Origin: Bog-473 sp963754445
Lineage (GTDB): Bacteria > Actinomycetota > Acidimicrobiia > Acidimicrobiales > RAAP-2
Length of the DNA stretch: 64,000 nt
Direction: 5' to 3'
Assembly: GCA_963754445.1 (NCBI GenBank)
Contig: CAVWFT010000002.1
Coordinates: forward strand, 1,798,001 to 1,862,000
Each line of letters opens with the position of its first letter. Within the stretch, counting starts at the first letter, position 1. Positions 17,829-27,073 of this stretch are shown in pieces. The position numbers and the translations under genes are program-made. The notes below the pieces were generated by a model. That model was not told where the DNA came from. It ran no database searches and worked only from the letters and a program-made list of their open reading frames with translations.

Positions 17829-18524
17829 ATGCGAGTGACCAGGAAGATCCTGGCTGATCGGAAGGGTCTGGCTGCGGCGATTGTCGCTGTGGTCGCCCTC
17901 GGCACCACTGCTGGTGCCACGTTGGGTGGGTTCTCGGCGACGATCGCCAACCCGACGAACACGTTCAGTTCGGGAACGATTCAGCTGGAAGAGGGCGTCG
18001 CTGCGGCGACCTGCTTCTCGACCGGTTCAGGTTCCGGTGGCACCGTGCAGTCGGCCAACGAGAACACCAGCTGCGGCGAGGACGACCTCGGCGCTTCGCT
18101 CGACCAGGTGCCCGGTGGGACTCCGGTGGCCACCACGGTGACCCTGAGCAACGTCGGTCAGAACGGCACCACGACCAGCGACCTGGTCGCCGGTGCGTGC
18201 AGCGTCGCAGCGGCCGCGGACGACAACTCCTACGTGGGTGCCGACACGGCGGGCTTCTGCGGCGAAGTCGACGTGACGATCGCCGACACCACGAGCGGGG
18301 CAACGGACGGGTGCATCTTCCCGGCCAGCGTCGCCGCCTGCGGAGCGCCGTCGAGCAGCGACACGCTCGCCTCGTTGGACAGCCAGACCATGACGAACCT
18401 GTCGCCGATTGCCGCAGGCGGCACGGCGACCTATGTCATCACGGTCCAGTTGGACCCCGGCGCCACCAACGCCGACCAGGGATTGACGGCGACGATTCCG
18501 TTGACCTGGTCGATCAACCAGTAG
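17829..18524 (+). CDS. SipW-dependent-type secreted protein, TasA/camelysin-like
   Basis: A 231-residue secreted protein. Residues 1-30 form a basic start and a hydrophobic segment (AAAIVAVVALGTTAGATLGG), followed at once by FSATIANPTNTFSSGTIQLE, the pattern of the SipW-cognate signal peptide class of TasA and camelysin. The mature part is rich in Ser, Thr, Gly and Asn with six Cys and ends in a beta-strand-rich region (TYVITVQLDPG, ATIPLTWSINQ). In Bacillus such proteins form biofilm fibres; here a similar role is inferred. A strong AAGGAGG precedes ATG 17829. Downstream are a paralogue with an added LamG domain and the probable dedicated signal peptidase. Confidence 0.75.
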   Translation: MRVTRKILADRKGLAAAIVAVVALGTTAGATLGGFSATIANPTNTFSSGTIQLEEGVAAATCFSTGSGSGGTVQSANENTSCGEDDLGASLDQVPGGTPVATTVTLSNVGQNGTTTSDLVAGACSVAAAADDNSYVGADTAGFCGEVDVTIADTTSGATDGCIFPASVAACGAPSSSDTLASLDSQTMTNLSPIAAGGTATYVITVQLDPGATNADQGLTATIPLTWSINQ

Positions 18525-18533
18525 GTCCCGTGG

Positions 18534-18578
18534 GGCCCGCTCTGGTCCGCCTCGAAGAGGTGGCCGCCGGAGCGGGCC
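18534..18578 (+). promoter_or_regulatory. Intercistronic compound hairpin after the fibre-like gene
   Basis: GGCCCGCTC (18534-18542) is the perfect complement of GAGCGGGCC (18570-18578). Inside it CCGCCTC (18547-18553) pairs with GAGGTGG (18557-18563) around GAA. It starts 10 nt after the stop of the first gene and lacks a T-run. It could stabilise the upstream mRNA or attenuate transcription into the LamG gene, giving more of the first protein. Confidence 0.45.
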
Positions 18579-18619
18579 TCCGCGCGCCCGGGGTCGGGCA
18601 CTGAAGGCGCCGGCACGTC

Positions 18620-20068
18620 ATGAAGATCCTGCAGCGTCCGGCCCATGCCCGCCGCACCCCGCGTCGCCGCAAGGCCTTCCGCTGGGGAGTGCTCGTGGCC
18701 GCGGTGGCGATGACCCAGGCGGTCGCCGCCCTGGCCTGGGCCGCCTTCACCGGTCAGCTGGCCGGGTCGACGGGCAGCTTCTCGAGCGGCACGATGGTGC
18801 TCGAGGCCACGACGCCGGGGAACGTGACGTGCTCGTCGTCGAACACCTCAGCCCCGGTCAGCTCCAATAGCGCGCGCTGCCCCGGGGACCTCCTCCCCAT
18901 CGGCGTCGTGGGTCTCAACCCGACGTCGGCATCGACCACCGTGCGCGGTCTCGGCACGGCCGTTCCGACGACGGCCACGCTGGGGGCGCCCTCCTGTGGC
19001 GTCGAGCAGGCGCTCGACGGCGACGCGCACGACACCGCCCTGGCCATGGGTGGCGTCACGTACGGCACCCCGGGACCGCTCGGGGGCGCGGGCGTGACCT
19101 TCGACGGGTCCACCGGATGGTTCGAATCCACCTCGTCCTACGCCATGCCGGCCGCCATGACCCTGCTCGTCTGGTTCGAAGCCGCGCCGGGAGCGAGTGG
19201 CACGATCTTCAGCCTCTCCGACTCGCAATTCGACGCCAGCGCCAGCGCCAGCGACCTGAACCTCTGGATCGACGCGTCCGGTCACCTGGTCTGGGGTATC
19301 GACACGCTCGACGCCCAGGGCGCCCAGCAGGCATCGGAAGTGACGAGCACGGCCGCGGTGACCGACGGGGGCTGGCACCTGGCGGCGGCCACGTACGGGG
19401 GGACCACCTCGACACTGACGCTGGACGGGGCGACTCAGGGCACCACCCCGGCGGGGGGGACCGGGTTGGCCAGCTTCAGCGGCTGGTATCCCTCGATCGG
19501 CTGGGGCCCGGAGGGGTCGACCGGCTGGGCCGATCCTCCCCCGAGCGCCTTCTTCGGGGGCACGTTGTCCCTGGTCTCCCTGTCGCCCTCGGCCGCCTCG
19601 GCGGCCCAGGTGGCGGGCCTGGCCGCTGCGCCCTCGCCGTCCGCCTACGAGGGCGCGCTCAGCTCGGACGCCCCAACGACCGAGAACTGGGAGATGGCCG
19701 ATTCTGGGACCCAGGCCTACACCGGCGCCGTCGCGGTGTCCGGGGGTGGCACCACCGCGCCCTGTCAGAGGGTGGAGGTGACCGTCCAAGAGCAGCAGGG
19801 TGCGACCGACACCTGTGCCGCGCCCGCCGCCCCGGGGGCCTGTGGCGCCCCTTCGCCGGGCACACTCCTGTCCGACTTGACCGGCGGCGTGCCACTGGTC
19901 GTCCCCACCTCGACCTCCCCGGTCACGCTCACCGTCACGGTCGAGCTCACCGGGCCCTCACCGACCGGGGTCACCGGTCTCGATCTCCTGCCCGGTCTCG
20001 CCATCGACTCGGCGCGAGCGGGTTGGACCGCCGGGTTGTCGTACCCGACCCAGAGCGTGCAGCTGTGA
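18620..20068 (+). CDS. SipW-type secreted protein with inserted LamG domain
   Basis: A 482-residue secreted protein. A very basic N-terminus (RRTPRRRK) precedes a membrane segment and then FTGQLAGSTGSFSSGTMVLE, the same SipW-type motif as the gene before. Residues ~135-350 look like a LamG/concanavalin-like lectin domain: VTFDGSTGWFES, MTLLVWFEA, GGWHLAAATYGG and FFGGTLSLVSL. After it, the region from CQRVEVTV with GATDTC and ACGAPSPGTLLSDL matches the corresponding C-terminal half of the first protein (GATDGC, ACGAPSSSDTL). The LamG thus appears inserted into the shared fold. Likely a carbohydrate-binding or tip subunit; inference. Its stop overlaps the signal peptidase start. Confidence 0.7.
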   Translation: MKILQRPAHARRTPRRRKAFRWGVLVAAVAMTQAVAALAWAAFTGQLAGSTGSFSSGTMVLEATTPGNVTCSSSNTSAPVSSNSARCPGDLLPIGVVGLNPTSASTTVRGLGTAVPTTATLGAPSCGVEQALDGDAHDTALAMGGVTYGTPGPLGGAGVTFDGSTGWFESTSSYAMPAAMTLLVWFEAAPGASGTIFSLSDSQFDASASASDLNLWIDASGHLVWGIDTLDAQGAQQASEVTSTAAVTDGGWHLAAATYGGTTSTLTLDGATQGTTPAGGTGLASFSGWYPSIGWGPEGSTGWADPPPSAFFGGTLSLVSLSPSAASAAQVAGLAAAPSPSAYEGALSSDAPTTENWEMADSGTQAYTGAVAVSGGGTTAPCQRVEVTVQEQQGATDTCAAPAAPGACGAPSPGTLLSDLTGGVPLVVPTSTSPVTLTVTVELTGPSPTGVTGLDLLPGLAIDSARAGWTAGLSYPTQSVQL

Positions 20069-21348
20069 CGGGTCGCCACGCCCCCGTGAAAGGACCGCGC
20101 CTCGGCGCGCTGACCACCGCGCTCGTGATCGCCGTGACCGTGAGCGCCCTGGGCGTGCTCGGGTGGGATCTCTCGGGTGGACGGTTGCTGGCCATGACCA
20201 CGCCGTCGATGTGCCCGACCGTATGCGTCGGTTCGCTGGTGGCGATCCGGCCGCTCGACGGGGCCATGGTGCACCCGGGCGAGTTGGTTTCGTTTCGCCC
20301 GCCCGGTCAGAACGCCACCTTCACCCACCGCGTCGTGAAGGTGGAGGACAACGGCTCGTTCACGACGAAGGGTGATGCCGAGGCGTCCCCCGATCCGTGG
20401 GTGATCCCGCCCTCCGACGTCGTGGGGCGCGTCTCGTTCACCCTCTTCGGGCTGGGCTGGTGGCTGCGCGCGCTGCCCATGGTGGCCGCCGGCACGATCG
20501 TGCTGCTCTTCGCCCGCAAGGCCTACCGACTGCGGAACCGCCGGACCTTCGAGCGCGTGTTCGGCGTGCTCATCCTCGTGGTGCCGCTGTGGGTCCTCCA
20601 TCCGCTGATCCGCGGGGTCCTCATCGAGGCCGTGCCGGACCCCCATCACCCGGGCTGGTTGAAGGGCCTCTTCGTGAACACCGGCCTGCTCCCGTCGCAC
20701 CTCGGCGTCCACGGCGCCGGGCCGATTCCCGCCTTGGGATCCTCCCAGCTGACCTGGCTCTACGCGCCGAAGTTGGGCACGTCGGTGCTGGGGGTTCGCC
20801 AGTGGGCGGCGCTCCCGGTGTGGGGGTGGGCCGTCGTGGCCGCGCTGATCCTCTCGCCGATCATCGGTTTTGCCCTCTACCGGGCGACCCGGCCGGTCGA
20901 GTTGGAGACCAGGGGTGTCCCGGTGGCCCAGGCGATCGCACTGGCGTCCCTCGAACCGATGGCCGTTCCGGACCGGGTGCCGTTCGACATCGAGGCGCTC
21001 GAGGAGATCCCCCTCGTCCACGCCGACGCGCCCGTACCCGAACCCGAACCCGAGCCGCAGTACGAACCGGAGGTCTTTCCCGAGGAGACGTGGGAACCCG
21101 AGCCCGTGCCGGCCTTCGCCGGCATCCCGGACCTCTACGACGTCACGCCGGCCGTTGCTCGTTTCTCGACGTACGACCGATCGCATCGCGCAGGGCACGA
21201 GCCGCCCGAGCAGGGTCCGCGGCCTGGGTCAGGTAGCGGACAACCACGAAGTGCCGGACACCGGCCGCGGCAAGGGTCGGGATCGTCTCGGGCGTCACGC
21301 CGCCGGTCACGAAGACGGGAACAGTGGAACGTGCAGTGGCCAGACTGA
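20065..21348 (+). CDS. Signal peptidase I, SipW/ER-like type
   Basis: A membrane signal peptidase with a Ser/His active site. After a membrane segment (residues ~14-34) comes TTPSMCPT with catalytic Ser48, then FTHRVV with His88 in place of the usual bacterial Lys, and KGDAEASPDPW, the pattern of SipW and eukaryotic-type enzymes. Further membrane segments follow near residues 130-150, 170-190 and 250-275, longer than ordinary SipW. A Pro-Glu repeat tail comes next. GTG 20065 overlaps the stop of the LamG gene. Its neighbours carry matching signal peptides, so they are its likely substrates. The final ~68 codons run antisense through thiE and may not be real. Confidence 0.8.
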   Translation: MTGRHAPVKGPRLGALTTALVIAVTVSALGVLGWDLSGGRLLAMTTPSMCPTVCVGSLVAIRPLDGAMVHPGELVSFRPPGQNATFTHRVVKVEDNGSFTTKGDAEASPDPWVIPPSDVVGRVSFTLFGLGWWLRALPMVAAGTIVLLFARKAYRLRNRRTFERVFGVLILVVPLWVLHPLIRGVLIEAVPDPHHPGWLKGLFVNTGLLPSHLGVHGAGPIPALGSSQLTWLYAPKLGTSVLGVRQWAALPVWGWAVVAALILSPIIGFALYRATRPVELETRGVPVAQAIALASLEPMAVPDRVPFDIEALEEIPLVHADAPVPEPEPEPQYEPEVFPEETWEPEPVPAFAGIPDLYDVTPAVARFSTYDRSHRAGHEPPEQGPRPGSGSGQPRSAGHRPRQGSGSSRASRRRSRRREQWNVQWPD

Positions 21349-21793
21349 CGTAGTCGACCCCCGTCCCGGGCCGACCGGGCTTCGTCGGTGTCTCCTGCAC
21401 CGGACCGGCGGAGATGTAGGTCACCTCCTCGGCGGCGGCACCGGCCAGGTCGGCCGGACCGTGGGTGGACAGGCCGACGACCGCCTCGGGGCCGAGGATG
21501 CGCCGGGCCAGCGCGACCGGCGCGTCGTCCTGGCCGACGTGGACACCGTCCGCGTCCACCGCCAGGGCGAGGTCGGGACGATCGTTGAGCACGAAGGGGA
21601 CGCCGGCCCGGCGACACACCGCGCCGACCAGTCGAGCCCGGTCCAGGAGCGGGCGGGCGTCGAGATGCTTGTCCCGCAGTTGGACGACGTCGACGCCGCC
21701 CTCGATGCAGGCGGCCACGAAGTCGGGCAGGTCGGGCCGATCGGGCGTGCACAGATAGAGCCGGCGCTGCGCCAGGTCGAAACGGCCGCTCAC
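21143..21793 (-). CDS. thiE: Thiamine-phosphate synthase
   Basis: A 216-residue TIM-barrel enzyme joining HMP-pyrophosphate and thiazole phosphate to thiamine phosphate. Family motifs occur in order: VVQLRDK, FVLNDRPDLA, DGVHVGQDD, VGLSTH, YISAGPVQETPTKP and VFVTGGVTPE. GTG 21793 overlaps the stop of the upstream HhH-GPD gene as GTGA, which decides the start; longer upstream reading has no homology. No THI-box riboswitch is seen, and no other thi genes are in the window. Its 3' end overlaps the convergent signal-peptidase frame by 206 nt. Confidence 0.92.
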   Translation of the reverse strand: MSGRFDLAQRRLYLCTPDRPDLPDFVAACIEGGVDVVQLRDKHLDARPLLDRARLVGAVCRRAGVPFVLNDRPDLALAVDADGVHVGQDDAPVALARRILGPEAVVGLSTHGPADLAGAAAEEVTYISAGPVQETPTKPGRPGTGVDYVSLATARSTVPVFVTGGVTPETIPTLAAAGVRHFVVVRYLTQAADPARAARALRDAIGRTSRNEQRPA

Positions 21794-22377
21794 GCGGAGG
21801 CGCGCGCCTTGGCCTTCGCCTTCGCCGCCTTCTTGGCCGCCCGGACCCGGGCCATGCTCTCGGCATCGGTGATATCGGCCACAGAGAGAAGGGTGCCGTC
21901 GGCCCCGAAGGGCTTCGATACCCCCTGCCATCCGTCGGGCCTGACCCCGAGCTGCTTGCCGAGCAGGGCGACGAAGATCTTGGCCTTCTGCTCGCCGAAG
22001 CCGGGGAGGGCCTTGATGCGGGCCAGGAGCTCGGCACCGTCGCGGGTGCCCTTCCAGACGTTGGCCGCCTTGTTCCCGTAGTCCTCGGCAACGGTCCGGC
22101 ACACCTCTTGGACCCTCGCCGCCATGGAGCCGGGGAACCGGTGGAGCGCCGGGCGCTCCTTGAAGATGGTCGCCAACTCCTCTGCGTCCATACCGGCGAT
22201 GTCCGCCGCGTCGAGGGGCCGGCCCAGCCGCCGAGCCAGCTCGGCCGGGGACGAGAAGGCCTTCTCCAAGGGGATCTGCTGGTCGAGCACCATGCCGATC
22301 AGCAGGGCCAGGGGATCGCGGCTGAGAACGGCGTCCGCCTCGGCGTCACCGCTCAGATACAGGTGGGCACGTGCCAT
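21790..22377 (-). CDS. HhH-GPD-type base-excision repair protein
   Basis: A 195-residue protein of the HhH-GPD DNA glycosylase superfamily. The segment LPGFGEQKAKIFVALLG is the helix-hairpin-helix that grips the DNA backbone, and the N-terminal LLIGMVLDQQIPLEKAFSSP helix is typical of the actinobacterial short form. The Cys cluster of endonuclease III is absent, and the catalytic Lys/Asp cannot be assigned with confidence; Asp in GVRPDGW is a candidate. The last 20 residues are Lys/Ala-rich (KKAAKAKAKA), probably a DNA-binding tail. It is divergent from the Rrf2 regulator and overlaps thiE by 4 nt. Confidence 0.85.
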   Translation of the reverse strand: MARAHLYLSGDAEADAVLSRDPLALLIGMVLDQQIPLEKAFSSPAELARRLGRPLDAADIAGMDAEELATIFKERPALHRFPGSMAARVQEVCRTVAEDYGNKAANVWKGTRDGAELLARIKALPGFGEQKAKIFVALLGKQLGVRPDGWQGVSKPFGADGTLLSVADITDAESMARVRAAKKAAKAKAKARASA

Positions 22378-22389
22378 GGAAGAGATCTT

Positions 22390-22419
22390 GTCACGGCCCC
22401 CGCGGCGTCAGGACGTGAC
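22390..22419. promoter_or_regulatory. Inverted repeat between HhH-GPD and Rrf2 genes
   Basis: GTCACG (22390-22395) and CGTGAC (22414-22419) form a perfect 6-bp inverted repeat with an 18-nt spacer in the 73-nt divergent region. Position suits an autoregulatory site for the Rrf2 protein, though the long spacer makes this weak. Confidence 0.3.
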
Positions 22420-22450
22420 CCGGACCCCGAGAAAAGGGCAGACTCGGGCC

Positions 22451-22903
22451 ATGCACATCCCCGCCAAGGTGGATTACGGCATCCGCGCCCTGTTGGCGCT
22501 GGCCGCCGCCGGCACGCCCCAGACCGCCGAGTACCTGGCAGGAGAGCAGGGGCTGCCGCCCCGATTCCTCGGCGCCATCCTGGCCGACCTGCGCCGGGCC
22601 GGCATCGTGGCCAGCCAGCGCGGCGCCGAGGGTGGCTATCGGTTGGCCCGCGAGCCTGGCGCCATCACCATCGCCGACGTGATCCGGGCCCTCGACGGAC
22701 CGCTGGCCGAGGTCCGCGGCTTCCGCCCCGAAGCGACCACCTACGACGGGGCGGCCGAGCACCTCCAGCAGGTCTGGGTCGCCGTCCGGGCGAGCTTGCG
22801 CACCGTCCTCGAGAAGGTGACGTTGACCGACGTCATCACGGGCACCCTGCCCACGCACGTCCAGAAACTCGTCACCGATCCCGATGCCTGGATCGCCCAC
22901 TGA
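22451..22903 (+). CDS. Rrf2 family transcriptional regulator without cysteines
   Basis: A 150-residue winged-helix regulator. The Rrf2 N-terminus is clear: AKVDYGIRALLALAA, QGLPPRFLGAILADLRRAGIV (recognition region) and SQRGAEGGYRLAREP (wing), then IADVIRALDGPLAEVRG. Members such as IscR and RsrR bind a [Fe-S] cluster through Cys or other ligands, but this protein has no Cys at all, so if it senses anything it is not through a Cys-bound cluster. The usual Rrf2 targets include Fe-S, cysteine or redox genes; the SUF locus is 8-16 kb away. No clear Shine-Dalgarno is seen before ATG 22451. Confidence 0.88.
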   Translation: MHIPAKVDYGIRALLALAAAGTPQTAEYLAGEQGLPPRFLGAILADLRRAGIVASQRGAEGGYRLAREPGAITIADVIRALDGPLAEVRGFRPEATTYDGAAEHLQQVWVAVRASLRTVLEKVTLTDVITGTLPTHVQKLVTDPDAWIAH

Positions 22904-23381
22904 GGGGCCGGGCCCCGTCGGGGTCTCGGGAGCCGACTACCTGTGGTTCGTCGACCGGGCCCTGGACGCCATGGTGGCCATCGTCGAGGACCAGGGCGAC
23001 GAACTGGGCAACCGCGCCCCCGACCTGCCCGGGGCCAACTCCGCCTACGTCATCGTGACCCACTGCCTCGGCGTCATGGAGTACTGGGCCGGCGCCACGG
23101 TGGCCGACCGCCCCGTCACCCGTGACCGGGCGGCGGAGTTCGTGGCCCATGGCTCCGTGGCCGAGCTCACGACCAGGGTCGCGGCGGCCCGCCGCCGACT
23201 CGAGGAGGACCTGCGCGACTTCGACGCTGCGGACGCTCCGGCCAACGTGTTCCCCGATCCGAACGACCCGTTGGTCTACGACGAGAGCAAGGGCGCCGTG
23301 TTGGTGCACATCCTCGAAGAGCTCTACCAACACCTGGGCCAGATGGAGCTGACGCGCGACCTGCTGCGGGCCCAGCGGTGA
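22884..23381 (+). CDS. DinB-like four-helix protein
   Basis: A 165-residue protein of the DinB/DUF664 superfamily, which includes mycothiol- and bacillithiol-dependent transferases. A helix with HCLGVMEYWAG supplies the first His, and a C-terminal HILEELYQHLGQMEL supplies two more, matching the three-His metal site of the fold. ATG 22884 overlaps the end of the Rrf2 gene by 20 nt and is the only usable start before the conserved first helix (DYLWFVDRALDAM). Its stop overlaps the next GTG. A thiol-transferase role is a family guess. Confidence 0.75.
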   Translation: MPGSPTEGPGPVGVSGADYLWFVDRALDAMVAIVEDQGDELGNRAPDLPGANSAYVIVTHCLGVMEYWAGATVADRPVTRDRAAEFVAHGSVAELTTRVAAARRRLEEDLRDFDAADAPANVFPDPNDPLVYDESKGAVLVHILEELYQHLGQMELTRDLLRAQR

Positions 23382-23681
23382 GCGAGGCGACCGAGCCCAT
23401 CGCGTGCAGCCTCGACGCCGGTTCGCTCGAGGTGCGCGTGGCGGAATGGCGGGCCCTCGTGGCCGACTCCGTGCAGACCATCGACGCGGACGCCCGATCG
23501 GTCCGTCTCGTCCTCGACGACTCCGACCGCGCCCTGCTGGCGGCGGCCGAGCTCGGGCAGCGCGAGAAGGCGTGCTGTCCCTTCTTCGATGTCTCCATCG
23601 ATCTCGGGAGTCGCGGGCGCATCCTGTCGCTGCGGGTGCCCGAGGGTGCCGAAGCGGTCCTGGCCGAGTTCGTCGCCGAAC

Positions 23682-23692
<11 letters not shown>
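23378..23692 (+). CDS. Small protein with E-x-x-CC-P-F-F-like motif, unknown function
   Basis: A 104-residue soluble protein starting at GTG 23378, overlapping the stop of the DinB-like gene (GTGA). The striking element is REKACCPFFDVSIDL near residue 67, a vicinal Cys pair after a charged helix; similar short proteins with a CCPFF motif occur in actinobacteria and proteobacteria and some lie near metal-resistance genes. The Cys pair could bind a metal or be redox active. There is no signal peptide. Rrf2, DinB-like and this gene form an overlapping three-gene unit. Its 3' end overlaps the convergent aceE by 11 nt. Confidence 0.7.
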
Positions 23693-26390
<2,698 letters not shown>

Positions 26391-26455
26391 TTGTTAACGG
26401 TATCGGGAGGAGCGGGCTCCCCATGACCTCCGGTCGCGGGTGTTACACATTTGGC

Positions 26456-26920
26456 ATGCACGCCGAGGACACGTCGGTCATCGTCTACACGGACGGGGCT
26501 TGCCGGGGGAATCCCGGTCCGGGGGGATGGGCCTGGGCCGTCCCCGACGGCCCCTACGCCAGTGGCGCCGACGGGCACACCACCAACCAGCGGATGGAGA
26601 TCATGGCGGCCCTGGAGGCGCTGCGCTCGCTTACCCTCGAGTCACCGGGCTCCATCGAGGTGGTGAGCGACTCCACCTACGTCGTGAAGTGCTTCACCGA
26701 CCGATGGTGGGCCGGCTGGGTGCGCCGCGGCTGGAAGAACTCGCAGAACAAGCCGGTGGCCAACCGGGACCTCTGGGAGCCCCTCATGGAGCTGGCGCTC
26801 TCCGACGACGTCCCGGTCAGTTTCCGGTGGGTCAAGGGCCACTCGGGGGACCGCTGGAACGATCGCGTGGACGAACTCGCCACCGCCGCAGCTGACACGG
26901 GAACGGGCGTGCACGGGTAG
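26456..26920 (+). CDS. rnhA: Ribonuclease HI
   Basis: A 154-residue RNase HI that degrades RNA in RNA-DNA hybrids. All four catalytic acids are seen: Asp in YTDGACRGNPGPGGWA, Glu in TTNQRMEIMAALEAL, Asp in VVSDSTYV, and Asp in WNDRVDELA. The handle region WWAGWVRRGWKNSQNKPVANRDLW with Trp residues and the conserved KGHSG loop His are present. ATG 26456 gives the natural start; an in-frame ATG at 26423 would add 11 unlikely residues. It is divergent from aceE. Confidence 0.95.
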   Translation: MHAEDTSVIVYTDGACRGNPGPGGWAWAVPDGPYASGADGHTTNQRMEIMAALEALRSLTLESPGSIEVVSDSTYVVKCFTDRWWAGWVRRGWKNSQNKPVANRDLWEPLMELALSDDVPVSFRWVKGHSGDRWNDRVDELATAAADTGTGVHG

Positions 26921-26978
26921 TTCCGCCGGTCTCGACGACCTGGTCCGAACGGTAGGCTGCGCAACGACGCCCGCGTTC

Positions 26979-26998
26979 GGTGCGGATGAGCCCGCACC
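26979..26998 (+). other. Hairpin in the lpd upstream region
   Basis: GGTGCGG and CCGCACC form a perfect 7-bp stem with a six-nt loop in the 153-nt region between rnhA and lpd. There is no T-run after it. It may be a 5' UTR structure of lpd or a weak end signal for rnhA; I see no riboswitch pattern. Confidence 0.35.
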
Positions 26999-27073
26999 TG
27001 GTGCGATCGGGATGTCTCGGGGGGCCGAGCGCGTCGGACGGAATCTGTCGGTTTCAACAGAAGAGGACGGTCG

